A stretch of 64,000 bases of DNA. Source: Pseudogemmobacter hezensis (lineage in GTDB: Bacteria > Pseudomonadota > Alphaproteobacteria > Rhodobacterales > Rhodobacteraceae). The notes under the pieces are model-generated. The model did no database searches. It worked only from the letters and a program-made list of their open reading frames with translations, and was not told the DNA's origin. The position numbers and the translations under genes were made by a program. The stretch lies in the NCBI RefSeq assembly GCF_013155295.1, contig NZ_JABJXT010000004.1:62001-126000 (forward strand), given 5' to 3'. Position 1 is the stretch's first letter. Every line of letters starts with the position of its first letter. Positions 7,727-17,477 of the stretch are shown piece after piece.

Positions 7727-9141
7727 GCGCCAGATCCATTCTGCCAGTCATGATTCTGCCAGTCATGCAGGCTTTGGCGCAGGCCCAGCGGGTATTGCGG
7801 GCGCTGGAATGTCCCTGTGCCGGGCGGGGCGAGGGTGCTTCCGTCAAACACCTCCTGGCCGCGCAGCCAGGTGCCCGCCACCGTCCAGGGCAGCGTGATC
7901 CCGTCATAGGGCGACCAGCCCGCGACCGAGACGCGGCTGGCCTTCGCGTCATAGGTTTTCGCCACCGGCTCCAGCACGGTCAGATCGGCGTCGCGCCCGG
8001 TCCGGATGCCGCCCTTGGCGTGATCAAGGCGGAAATGCCGCGCCGGGTTTTCTGCCAGCAGTCGCGCAGCCCAGGTCAGGGGCACGCCGCGCTCGATCGC
8101 GCCTTTGACGAAAAGCGGCACCATCACCTCAAGCCCTGGCACGCCCGAGGCGTTTTTCAGCATATCGGGGTTGGTCTTGCGATCTTCCGACCAGCTGACA
8201 TGATCGGTCGACACCATCGAGACATTGCCCGCCGCGACGTGACGCCAGAGCGTTTCAACCTCGGCGCGGGGGCGGATCGGCGGGTTGATTTTCGCCTTGC
8301 CGCCAAGGCGGGCGACGTCGTTTTCCTCATCCAGCACCAGATAGTGGATACAGGCCTCGATGCTGGCGAAATGCCCCTCATCGCGGTAGCGCCGGGCGAT
8401 CTCATAGCCGCGCCCCAGCGAGCAATGCACCACATGCGCCGGACAGCCGGTCGCCGCCCCGGTTTCATAGATCTGCAAAAGCGCCAGGATCTCGGTCATC
8501 GGCGGGCGCGACAGACCATGCGCGCGCCAGTCGGTGATGCCTGCGGCCTCAACCGCGCGGATCGCATCGCGGACGAAACTGTCATCCTCATTGTGCACCC
8601 CCGCCGCCAGGCCGGTCTTTGCCACCTCGGCGAAACAGGCCAGCAGCAGCGCGGGCGGGATGCGGGGGAAGCGTTTGGGATCGGTGCCAAAGGTCGAGAA
8701 TTTGAAGCCGCAGACCCCGGCTTCGGCCTGTTCGGCGATGCGGGTGGGGCCTTCTTCGGGGTGGATGGTGCCGTAAAGGGCCACATCCACCCGCGCTTCG
8801 GCCTCGGCCTCGGCGGCCTTTTGCGCCACCGCGCGGGCCGAGGCGACCAGGTTGCCCTCATCATAGGGCATGTCGACGATGGCGGTTACGCCCCCGGCGG
8901 CGGCGGCGGCGGTCGAGGCGGCAAAGCCCTCGGCGCCCTTTTGCGACAGCGAATGCACCTGGGCATCGACCGCGCCGGGCAGGATCAGCGCCTGGCCCAG
9001 ATCATGGCGAGTGCGGGCGGCGGGCGCGGGGCCCTCGCCGATCAGCGCGACACGGCCATCGCGCACCGCAACAAAGCCCGCCTCGATTTCATGCGAGCAA
9101 AGGATCACTCGGCCCGAAAGGACCAGATCGAAATCTGACAT
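7723..9141 (-). CDS. Cyclic amidohydrolase, probable hydantoin-5-propionate hydantoinase
   Basis: 472 residues of the dihydropyrimidinase/allantoinase superfamily. Visible metal-centre elements: the candidate carboxylated Lys in CGFKFST, His in GVHNED, His in HVVHCS and Asp in STDHVSW. The first motif, normally DxHxH, reads VDAQVHS, so the first His is Gln. It would open the hydantoin ring to N-carbamoylglutamate. The C-terminal tail contains a duplicated HDWQN from a 15-nt tandem duplication at about 7737-7767. It is followed by the carbamoylase with a 4-base overlap, and the transporter genes end 30 bases before it. Allantoinase-like activity is the alternative, but no other purine genes are nearby. 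Confidence 0.8.
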   Translation of the reverse strand: MSDFDLVLSGRVILCSHEIEAGFVAVRDGRVALIGEGPAPAARTRHDLGQALILPGAVDAQVHSLSQKGAEGFAASTAAAAAGGVTAIVDMPYDEGNLVASARAVAQKAAEAEAEARVDVALYGTIHPEEGPTRIAEQAEAGVCGFKFSTFGTDPKRFPRIPPALLLACFAEVAKTGLAAGVHNEDDSFVRDAIRAVEAAGITDWRAHGLSRPPMTEILALLQIYETGAATGCPAHVVHCSLGRGYEIARRYRDEGHFASIEACIHYLVLDEENDVARLGGKAKINPPIRPRAEVETLWRHVAAGNVSMVSTDHVSWSEDRKTNPDMLKNASGVPGLEVMVPLFVKGAIERGVPLTWAARLLAENPARHFRLDHAKGGIRTGRDADLTVLEPVAKTYDAKASRVSVAGWSPYDGITLPWTVAGTWLRGQEVFDGSTLAPPGTGTFQRPQYPLGLRQSLHDWQNHDWQNGSGA

Positions 9142-9171
9142 CTGTTTACTCCGTTAATCCTGCAGCGCCTG

Positions 9172-9911
9172 TTAGTCTGACAGCCGCTGGCCTGTGCGGC
9201 GTGCTGCGGCACTTTCGGCCAGTTGAAACCCTTCATAGATCAGGACTGCGATCAGCCCGACGATCAGCCCGCCCTGCACCACAAAGGCGGTATTGGCAGA
9301 CAGCAGCCCGGCGATGATCACCTCGCCCAGCGTTCGCGCCGCCACCGTCGAGCCGATGGTCGCCGTCGCCAGTGAGATCACCGCCGTCAGCCGCACCCCC
9401 GCCAGGATCACCGGCAGCGCCAGCGGCAGCTCGACCTGGAAAAGCCGCTGGCGGCGGGTCAGGCCCATGCCCCGCGCGGCCTCGGTCACCGAGGGCGGCA
9501 GGTTTTGCAGCGCGGTCAGCGTGTTCTCAAAAATCGGCAGCAGGCCGTAAAGGAACAGCGCAACCAGCGTTGGCCCCGCGCCGAACCCCATCGCAGGCAC
9601 CGCCAGCGCCAGAACGGCCACCGGCGGGAAGGTCTGCCCGACCGAGGTGATCACCCGCGCCAGCGGCAGGAACTCGGCCCCGGCGGGCCGGGTGACCAGC
9701 ACCCCCAGGCCCACCGCAACGATGGTCGAGGCCAGAACCGCCAGTGCCACCAGCCCCAGATGCGACAGCGTCAGGCTTAACAGCGCGGTCTGGGTATAGA
9801 TCGGCGGGGCGCCATTCTTTGTCAGCGGCTGAAAGAGCGCGGCAAAGCTTTCGGGGCTAAGCAAAAACGCCACCAGAAACAGCGCCGCCAGCGCCAGTAA
9901 AAGGCGTGCGA

Positions 9912-9915
<4 letters not shown>
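9172..9915 (-). CDS. OpuC-type ABC transporter permease (second membrane subunit)
   Basis: 247 residues, mostly hydrophobic, with the typical osmoprotectant permease core: an N-terminal anchor, an SVGQTFPPVAVLALAVP segment corresponding to the QTIPSLA block, and the coupling loop AARGMGLTRRQRLFQVELP. The start overlaps the ATPase gene by 4 bases. Together with the 409-residue permease it would make a heterodimeric channel, as in YehW/YehY or OpuCB/OpuCD pairs. In this operon the cargo is most likely ergothioneine, a trimethylammonium betaine; that is inferred from context. Confidence 0.87.
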
Positions 9916-10834
<919 letters not shown>

Positions 10835-10838
<4 letters not shown>

Positions 10839-12064
10839 GTCTGATTACCCTTTTTGGGGCTGACCGCCTCGACCAGCAGATCAAGCGCGACGCCGGCCAC
10901 CAGGGCCAGCATGATGGTGGGCAAAGCGCCCAGCAGGATCAGGTCCATCGCGGTCTGGTTCAGCCCCTGGAACACGAAAGAGCCAAAGCCGCCGCCGCCG
11001 ATCAGCCCGGCAATCACCGCCAGCCCGATATTTTGCACCAAAACGATACGCACGGCGGCCAGGATCACCGACAGGGCCAGCGGCAGCTCGGCCTGCAGCA
11101 GCACCTGGCGGCGCGTCAGGCCAAGGCCAAAGGCCGCATCGCGCACCGCCGGATCAACCGCCGTCAGCCCGACCAGCGTGTTCGAGACGACAGGCAGCAG
11201 CGCGTAGAAAAACAGCGCCATCAGCGCCGGGAAGATCCCGATCCCGGCAACGCCGATCTGCGCCGCGCCGGGCACATTGGCGGCGATCCAGCCGAAAATC
11301 GGGATCATGATGCCAAAAAGCGCCAGCGACGGAATGGTCTGCAACAGGTTCAGCGCCCCCAGCACCCCGCGCCGCAGGGCGGGCGTCAGGAAGATCGCAA
11401 TCCCGATCGGCAGCCCGACCACCAGCGCCATTGCCAGCGAGCCGAAAGCCAGCGTCAGATGCTGGCCCAGGCTGCGGCGAAACAGATCCGCCCGCGCGGC
11501 ATATTCCACCATCACCGAGGTCTGGTCCAAAACCCCCGAGCCAAGGCAAAGCGCGATCAGCGCAAGGCTCAGCCCAAGCGCCAGCCAGCGGGCCGGGCGC
11601 GACAGCCCCATCCGGCTAAGCGCATCGGCCGCCATCAGCGCGAAGGTCAGACAAAGCAGCCAGAACCCCGCCGCAGGGGCTGCGCGGGCGATGGTATTGC
11701 CCTGGGGCACCAGCCCCTTTGCCGCAAACCCAAGCGCCAGCACCGTGCCCGCCAGCCCCAAAAGCGCCAGCCCAAGGCGTGGCATCAGCGGCAGCCGCTG
11801 CCACAGGGCGGTGCCCAGGATCAGCGCCAGCAAAAGGGCAATCGCCCAGCCCACGTCCGGCAGGGCTGCGGGCAGCAAAAACCCCTCGCCCAGCACGATA
11901 CGATTGGCTTTGAACTGCACCAGCGGCAGGCAAAGGCCTGCGACGCCAAGCGCCAGGAACAAAAGGCCCGTCCGGCTAAAGCCCGGCTGGGATCGGGTTT
12001 TGGGGGGCCGGATCTGCGGGGGCAGCGAGGTCGTGATATCCGGGGATCGAACAGGATCGTTCAC
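10835..12064 (-). CDS. OpuC-type ABC transporter permease with long N-terminal membrane extension
   Basis: 409 residues if translation starts at the GTG at 12064, which has an AAAGG-type site upstream. The frame is open to 12217, but that extension is encoded by the poly-C tract and looks non-coding. The C-terminal half is a normal permease (LLQTIPSLALFGIMIPIFG, coupling loop FGLGLTRRQVLLQAELPLA, IGGGGFGSFVFQGLNQ). The first ~190 residues hold several extra hydrophobic helices, as in YehY-like permeases. Its end overlaps the ATPase start by 4 bases. The start choice is moderately sure. Confidence 0.85.
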
Positions 12065-12146
12065 GCGAGGCCTTTCGGTTTTGGGTGAAAAGGCAGGTGA
12101 GGAAATGGCAAAAGAACAACAGCCGGGGCCGGGTGGCTGGAGGGCC

Positions 12147-12161
12147 GGGGGGGGGGGGGGG
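12147..12161. repeat. 15-G homopolymer between binding protein and permease genes
   Basis: Fifteen consecutive G on the plus strand (C on the sense strand of the operon). It lies in the 168-base gap between the binding protein stop and the permease GTG at 12064. Such tracts slip easily in replication; it may tune spacing or folding of the mRNA, or be partly a sequencing artefact. Confidence 0.9.
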
Positions 12162-12179
12162 AGGCCGCAGAGAAAGGGG

Positions 12180-12214
12180 CAGGTGAGAGGCCTGGGGAAA
12201 GCACCTCTCACCTG
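12180..12214 (-). terminator. 11-bp perfect stem-loop after the binding protein gene
   Basis: 12180-12190 is the exact reverse complement of 12204-12214, with a 13-nt loop, starting 18 bases past the binding protein stop codon. There is no T-run. Its position between a binding protein gene and its permease gene resembles 3'-end hairpins that keep binding protein mRNA more abundant than permease mRNA. Confidence 0.65.
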
Positions 12215-12232
12215 CAAGGTTCGGTTGCAGGC

Positions 12233-13180
12233 TTACTGCAGGAACCCTTTGCTGGTCAGATAGTCACGGGCGACGGCCTCGGCAGGCTCGCCGCCCACCT
12301 GAATGCGGCCATTCAGCTCTTGCAGGGTGGTAAGATCCAGCGAGGCGAAGATCGGGGCCAGCACCTCGGCGATCTGCGGATGCTCGGCCAGCACCTCTTC
12401 GCGCACCAGGGGCGCGGGCGCATAGACGGGCTGCACCGCCTTGTCATCCTCCAGCACCACCAGACCCACCGCCGAGATCGCGCCATCGGTGCCGTAAACC
12501 ATCGCGGCATTCACGCCCGAGGTCTGCTGCGCCGCCGCCGCAATCGTGGCCGCCGTATCGCCGCCCGCCAGCTGCACCAGCTGATCGGGGGTCAGGGTGA
12601 AACCATAGGTGGTCTGGAAGGCCGGAAGCGCTGCAGGCGCGGTCACGAACTCGGTCGAGGCCGCCAGTTTCACCGTGCCGCCGCCTGCCACCCAGGCGCC
12701 GAATTCGGTCAGGGTTTTCAGGTTGTTCGCCTCTGCCACGTCGCCGCGCAGCGCGATGGCCCAGGTGTTGTTGGCCGGGGCGGCGGGCAGCCAGACGATC
12801 TTGTTCGCGGCCAGATCCAGCTCGGCTGCGCGGGTATATCCGGCGGTGAAATCCTTCCAGACCGGGCTGTCGGCCTCATTGAAGAAGAAAGCCGCATTGC
12901 CGGTATATTCGGGATAGATGTCGATCTGCCCGGCGGTGATCGCATCGCGCAGGATCGGCGTGCCGCCCAGCTGCAGCTTGTTCTCGACCGGGATGCCGGC
13001 GTTTTGCAGCGCCAGATAGATCACATTGCCCAAAAGCCCACCCTCGGTGTCGATCTTGGATGAGACCACGACATCGCGGGCGAATGCGGCAGGTGCGGCC
13101 AGGGCAAGCGCTGCACCCAAAAGGGTTGCCCGCATCGCCGCGCCGCCGGATTTCGGTGACAATATATTGAAAACACTCAT
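12233..13180 (-). CDS. OpuC/ProX-type substrate-binding protein, candidate ergothioneine receptor
   Basis: 315 residues from the ATG at 13180, with AGGAG 6 bases upstream. The signal peptide ends near AAPAAFA-RD. The mature part, VVVSSKIDTEGGLLGNVIYL followed by QIDIYPEYTGNAAFFF, is the classic start of the osmoprotectant-binding (YehZ/OpuCC/EgtU-like) family. It sits between the ammonia-lyase homologue and the transporter genes. Ergothioneine is a histidine betaine, and known bacterial ergothioneine importers (EgtUV) belong to this family, so ergothioneine is the leading ligand; choline, glycine betaine or proline betaine are alternatives. Confidence 0.85.
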   Translation of the reverse strand: MSVFNILSPKSGGAAMRATLLGAALALAAPAAFARDVVVSSKIDTEGGLLGNVIYLALQNAGIPVENKLQLGGTPILRDAITAGQIDIYPEYTGNAAFFFNEADSPVWKDFTAGYTRAAELDLAANKIVWLPAAPANNTWAIALRGDVAEANNLKTLTEFGAWVAGGGTVKLAASTEFVTAPAALPAFQTTYGFTLTPDQLVQLAGGDTAATIAAAAQQTSGVNAAMVYGTDGAISAVGLVVLEDDKAVQPVYAPAPLVREEVLAEHPQIAEVLAPIFASLDLTTLQELNGRIQVGGEPAEAVARDYLTSKGFLQ

Positions 13181-13221
13181 TTACATCTCCTGTCGGGAAG
13201 GGGTCAGGTGGTTTCTTTGTG

Positions 13222-14880
13222 TTATTGGATCGTCTCGCCCGGGGCGATTGTCTTTGCAGGGTCGAAAAGAGCAGAAAACTCTCCGCCATGGGTGGCCGAC
13301 GGAAAGGCCATCTCCTGGTCGAAGGGCGCGAAGGGGGCCTGGGCGCGCATCATCGCGCGGCTGTCCGCAGCGGTAAGGCTGGCACGCAGGGCGGTCAGGG
13401 CGGCGGAAAGCGGCAGGTCGGCGGTGAAGGGCGGAATATGGCGGCGCACAATCGCGGTCTGAGCCTGGGCCAGAGCGCCCAGGTTCAGAGCCCCCGGATG
13501 CAGGCTCCCCGACTGGCCGCCCGATTTCTGACTGCGCAAGGCCAGGGCCTGGACGGCCAGCAGCGCCTCGATGGTCAAAAGCCAGTCCATCGCTTCCAGC
13601 TGGTCGTGCAGCCGCTCGGCGGCAAGCGGGATCAGCAGCGCCTCATCCTCAAGGCCCGCCGCCAGCGTCAGGTTCAGCGGCGCGACCGGCTGCGCGGCAA
13701 GGGTGATGCGCACCGTCTGTTCTTGCGCCAGTTTCATCAGCGGGCCATAGCCGGTGCCGACAACTCCGGCGGGCACCAGGTTCACAGGCAGCCCCGCCAG
13801 CCCGCCATTGACCAGCATCAGGCAGCGGTTGAAGATATTGCGCCCCAGCTGCGCGATGGCCAGTTGCAGCGCCGCGATCCGGGCTGACAGATCAGACAAA
13901 AGGCTGCCCCCCGAGGGCACGACCCGATCGCCGCAGATCACCGGATTGTCGTCGATCTGGGCGGTGTGGCGGATGACGGACTGCGCCGCCTCGCGCAGGG
14001 CGGTGACGCCCGCCGCCAGGATCTGCACCAGAAAACGCCCCGAAAGCGCATCATGAACAGAGGTCCGGGCGGGCCAGTCCGTCTGATCGGCCAGCGCGGT
14101 TTCCAGCCAGGCGGCCATCTCTGGCTCGCCCGGGATGTGGCTGGCGCGGGCCGCCTGCCAGACGGCGCGATCAAGGCCCCAGGCGGTGGCAGTCACCGCT
14201 GCCTGCGCCATGGTCTGGCGGATCGTATCAGCGGCGCGGATCACCGCCTCAGCCGCGCGTGCAAGGCCGAAGGCATTGGTGCTGACGGCGGCCAGCGCGT
14301 CACGGGGTTGCATCATGAAAGGGGCAAGCCCCGCGTTTTGCAGCGCCTTTGCGGCGGGCATCGGCTGCGCCTGCAGCAGGGCAGGGCCCTCGCCCGTCAT
14401 GACGGCGGCCAGCTCGCCCATCTGGCCCAGATCGGCGCAACCGACAGAGCCGCGCCCATGCAGCAGCGGCAGGAGATCATGACCCAGCATCGCGGCCAGA
14501 TGGTCGGCAAAGCCTTCGCTGACGCCGACCCGGCCGGAAAGCACGGTGTTCAGCCGCAGCGCCATGGTCAGCCGCGCAACGCCTGCGGGCATTTCCTGAC
14601 CAACGGCGATCTGATGCGCAGGCGGCAGACCCGCATTCAGCGCCATGATCGCGGCATCGCTGTGGTGAAGGGTGTTTTTCATCGCGCCGACGCCGGTGGT
14701 CGCGCCATAGATCGGCTGCCCCGCCGCAATCGCCTGCAAAAGCACCTGGCGCCCGGCCGCCACGGCCTGCCGTGCCGCCGGGCTGATCTTTGGCTGCACC
14801 GGGCCCGCCAACAGGCTGCGCAGCGCTGCCATATCCAGCGGCGTGCCGTCGAACGCGATGATGCGGGGCGCTTTGGTCAT
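13222..14880 (-). CDS. Ammonia-lyase superfamily protein lacking the MIO triad, probable ergothionase
   Basis: 552 residues of the HAL/PAL fold: YGATTGVGAMKNTLH near the N-terminus, GRVGVSEGFADHL, IDDNPVICGDRVVPSGG (the QDxYS/NDNP region) and a C-terminal helical bundle. In true histidine ammonia-lyase the segment GSVGASGDLAPLA supplies Ala-Ser-Gly for the MIO electrophile; here it reads GSVGCADLGQMGEL, so no MIO can form. Ergothionases share this fold and eliminate trimethylamine, a good leaving group that does not need MIO. With thiourocanate hydratase, desulfurase, hydantoinase and carbamoylase genes downstream, this is the probable first enzyme: ergothioneine to 2-thiourocanate plus trimethylamine. 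It is the first gene of the operon and divergent from the LysR gene. Confidence 0.83.
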   Translation of the reverse strand: MTKAPRIIAFDGTPLDMAALRSLLAGPVQPKISPAARQAVAAGRQVLLQAIAAGQPIYGATTGVGAMKNTLHHSDAAIMALNAGLPPAHQIAVGQEMPAGVARLTMALRLNTVLSGRVGVSEGFADHLAAMLGHDLLPLLHGRGSVGCADLGQMGELAAVMTGEGPALLQAQPMPAAKALQNAGLAPFMMQPRDALAAVSTNAFGLARAAEAVIRAADTIRQTMAQAAVTATAWGLDRAVWQAARASHIPGEPEMAAWLETALADQTDWPARTSVHDALSGRFLVQILAAGVTALREAAQSVIRHTAQIDDNPVICGDRVVPSGGSLLSDLSARIAALQLAIAQLGRNIFNRCLMLVNGGLAGLPVNLVPAGVVGTGYGPLMKLAQEQTVRITLAAQPVAPLNLTLAAGLEDEALLIPLAAERLHDQLEAMDWLLTIEALLAVQALALRSQKSGGQSGSLHPGALNLGALAQAQTAIVRRHIPPFTADLPLSAALTALRASLTAADSRAMMRAQAPFAPFDQEMAFPSATHGGEFSALFDPAKTIAPGETIQ

Positions 14881-14969
14881 TGGTGTCTCGCTTGATCCTG
14901 AAAGCAGGCTAGCGGAAAAGAACCAGCCGCAGTATATGCCTTTTTATGAACAGGTGATGCGGGAAAATC
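14881..14969. promoter_or_regulatory. Divergent promoter region between lyase operon and LysR gene
   Basis: 89 bases separate the two starts. It contains an AT-rich patch (about 14932-14947, ATATGCCTTTTTAT), unusual for this DNA and a plausible site for regulator binding. No clear -35/-10 pair was assigned. Confidence 0.4.
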
Positions 14970-16154
14970 ATGCGCAGCTCGACCCTGATCCTGGCGGGCC
15001 TGGTGATGCGGCATGGCGGTGTGCGGGCGGCGGCGCGGGCCATGGGGCAGCCGGTCTCCAGCGCCAGCACCGCCATCGCCCGGCTGGAGGATGCCCTTGG
15101 CGTGGTGCTGTTGCGCCGCACCGAAGAGGGGCTTGCCCTGACGCTGGAGGGCCGTCGCTGCCGCCCCGCCATTCAGCGGATCGCGGATCTGATGCAGCAG
15201 ATCCATGCGGGCGCCTTTGGCAATATGGGCAATAGGGACAGCGTGCCAAAGGCCTCGGTCGGGATTGAGGCGCTGTTCCGGCTGGCCGAGGTGCTGCGCA
15301 CCGGATCCATACGCCGGGCCGCGCTGGTGCTGGGGATCGGCCAGCCGCAGCTGACGCGCCAGGTCGCGCTGATCGAGCGCAGCCTTGGCGTAAGCGTTGC
15401 GCAGCGCAGCGCCTCGGGGCTGGTCCCGACGCCCGAAGGCCAGCGGCTTTTGTCGCAGATCGCCCGGCTGCAGGATGAATGGCGCAGCCTGACCGCCAGC
15501 CTGAAGCCCGAAACCGGGCGGCCTGCCAGTCTTGGCGCGATGATCCCGGCCTCGGCCGATGGTGATCTGTCGCGGATGCTGGCGCGGCTGGGCGCGGGGC
15601 TGCATCTGCGCCATGGCCTGCGGTTCTCGCTGGTCTCGACCCTGGCCGAGGATCTGCTGCTGGGTCTTGATTCGGGGCGTTTCGACTGCGTTTTCCTGGA
15701 CGCCCGCCTGCGCGAGGCCGCTTATATCCAGGCCGAGGTGATGCGCGGCCCGGTGGCGCTTTATGGTCGCGCCCTGGCCGCTGCCCGCCCCACGCGTGAG
15801 GGGTTGCAAAAGCTGCTGCGCCACACGCCGCTGGTGCTGCAGTCGCGCCGCAGCGGGCTGCGCCAGCGGGCCGAGGCCTATTTTGAGGCCCGTATCGGCC
15901 AGGACTGGCGCAAAAGCGCCCGGCTGATCGAGGTGGAATCGCTGCCCGTCATCGTCTCGATGGTGCAAAATGAGGGGATGCTCAGTGTCTTGCCGGCCCA
16001 TCTCAGCCCGCATCTGCACGATCTGCCGTCATTTGCGCTGCCGCCGGATCTGGATCAGCGGGTGCTTTTGACATGGCGCCGGGGGGCGCGTGCGACCAGG
16101 ATCGCCGATCTGGTGCTGCGGGAACTGGGCTGCGCACCGCCTGGGCCCGCCTGA
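14970..16154 (+). CDS. LysR-type regulator with two tandem HTH domains
   Basis: 394 residues, about 90 more than a normal LysR protein. Residues 1-62 already form a LysR-type winged helix (VRAAARAMGQPVSSASTAIA, RLEDALGVVLLRRTEEG, LTLEGRR). After a linker, residues about 88-150 form a second one (SIRRAALVLGIGQPQLTRQV, RSLGVSVAQRSASGLVPTPE). A single LysR-type effector domain follows (LLLGLDSGRFDCVFLD, VVSMVQ-like region). It is divergent from the ergothionase-like gene at 89 bases, the classic arrangement for a LysR regulator of the neighbouring operon. Effector likely a pathway compound such as ergothioneine or thiourocanate (inferred). Confidence 0.82.
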   Translation: MRSSTLILAGLVMRHGGVRAAARAMGQPVSSASTAIARLEDALGVVLLRRTEEGLALTLEGRRCRPAIQRIADLMQQIHAGAFGNMGNRDSVPKASVGIEALFRLAEVLRTGSIRRAALVLGIGQPQLTRQVALIERSLGVSVAQRSASGLVPTPEGQRLLSQIARLQDEWRSLTASLKPETGRPASLGAMIPASADGDLSRMLARLGAGLHLRHGLRFSLVSTLAEDLLLGLDSGRFDCVFLDARLREAAYIQAEVMRGPVALYGRALAAARPTREGLQKLLRHTPLVLQSRRSGLRQRAEAYFEARIGQDWRKSARLIEVESLPVIVSMVQNEGMLSVLPAHLSPHLHDLPSFALPPDLDQRVLLTWRRGARATRIADLVLRELGCAPPGPA

Positions 16155-16261
16155 CCCGCGGCTGAAAGGGGGCGGGCTGCGGAAATGGCTTGTGGATTGC
16201 CCGCCCGGGTTGCATCGTAACGCCCAGGGGGCATGATGCTGGCGTCAGGGGAGGGGCACCA

Positions 16262-17281
16262 ATGCTGGAGACCGCGCTGCTGCACGATGGCCAGGGCCAG
16301 CCGCTTTTGCAGGGCAGGCTGAATGACAGCCGCGATTGGGCGGTGGTCAATGATTTCTGCGCCCGTGCCTATATGCCACTGACCAGCCGCCCTCTGACCC
16401 ATGGGCTGGACCCGCGGGCGACGATGCGGATGCTGAAAATCGGCCAGATCACCTTCAGCCGCTTTTGCTTTGGCACCCCCACCCGCGCCGATGAATTCGA
16501 CCCCGATTCCGGCAATATCATCGTGGTGAACACGCTGCGCGGCTCGGTCCGGCATCCGCTGGGCGGCAATGACGCCTTTGATACCCGCCCCGGTGACAGC
16601 TATGTGGTCGATTGCAGCCGCACCGATTACTGGAACATCGCCGATGGCCATGATCTGCAGCTGAACCTGACCATCCCGCATCGCCTGATGGAGGACACCG
16701 CCCTGCGCTGGTATGGCTTTGTGCCCGGCGATGAGCTGTGGCGCAAACGCATGGTCTTCGGCGTCGGGCAAAGCGCCTGGCTCTCGCTGCTGGACTATGC
16801 CACCCGCTCGCTGGATGCGCGGCGCGATGCGATCCCGAACCCGCTGATCGAGCGGCGCGTCGAAGAGACCATCTGCCTTGAGCTGCTGCGAAACTGGGCC
16901 GAATGCGCCGATCTGAACCTGGAGGCAGGCGCCCGCGCCGCCGCCCCTCATTACGTGCGCGAGGCCGAGCGGCTGATGACCGCCCAGGCCACAGAGGCGC
17001 CTGGCATCCTGCAGATCGCAGCGCAGCTGGGGATCAGCGCCCGCACCCTCTCAGAGGGGTTCCGCAGGTTTCGCGGCTTTTCCCCGCATGAGTTTCTCAG
17101 CCGGGCGCGGCTGCAGGCGCTGCAGCAGGCGCTGGTGGCGGCGCGGCCGGGGCAGACTGTTTCGCAGATCGCCACGGCGCATGGCTATGTGAACCTTGGT
17201 GCGCTGGCGGTGAAATATCGCCGCCAGTTCGGCGAAAGCCCGGGCGATACGCTGGCCCGGCGCAGGCGCGTTATATCATAA
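16262..17281 (+). CDS. AraC-family transcriptional regulator
   Basis: 339 residues from the ATG at 16262 (GAGGGG a few bases upstream); the frame is open to 16190 but only with a TTG. The N-terminal ~200 residues are a cupin-like sensing domain of the AraC-binding-domain type (TFSRFCFGTPTRADEFD, RPGDSYVVDCSRTDYW). The C-terminal ~100 residues hold the two HTH motifs (ILQIAAQLGISARTLSEGFR and VSQIATAHGYVNLGALAVKY). It precedes the zinc alcohol dehydrogenase gene by about 200 bases on the same strand and may control it. Target and effector unknown. Confidence 0.88.
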   Translation: MLETALLHDGQGQPLLQGRLNDSRDWAVVNDFCARAYMPLTSRPLTHGLDPRATMRMLKIGQITFSRFCFGTPTRADEFDPDSGNIIVVNTLRGSVRHPLGGNDAFDTRPGDSYVVDCSRTDYWNIADGHDLQLNLTIPHRLMEDTALRWYGFVPGDELWRKRMVFGVGQSAWLSLLDYATRSLDARRDAIPNPLIERRVEETICLELLRNWAECADLNLEAGARAAAPHYVREAERLMTAQATEAPGILQIAAQLGISARTLSEGFRRFRGFSPHEFLSRARLQALQQALVAARPGQTVSQIATAHGYVNLGALAVKYRRQFGESPGDTLARRRRVIS

Positions 17282-17477
17282 CGCATCAGGGCGGTTTGCC
17301 AGCCCCAACACAGCCCCGCCTGCAATTTGCTGCCGTTTTCGAACGCGGATTGCCGATTGCGATACCTGCCCGGCATACCGCTGCATGCATTGCCCTCTTT
17401 CCCGCTGCTAAACCCATGGCACAGGGCCCGCAAAGCGCAGGCCCCGCGAAACGCAGCTGGCAAGGAGGAGGCCCGTC

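Noticed and set aside
12062-12217. N-terminal extension of the long permease
   Set aside because: The extension is encoded by the poly-C tract and hairpin region and includes a run of prolines. The GTG at 12064 gives a normal permease start.
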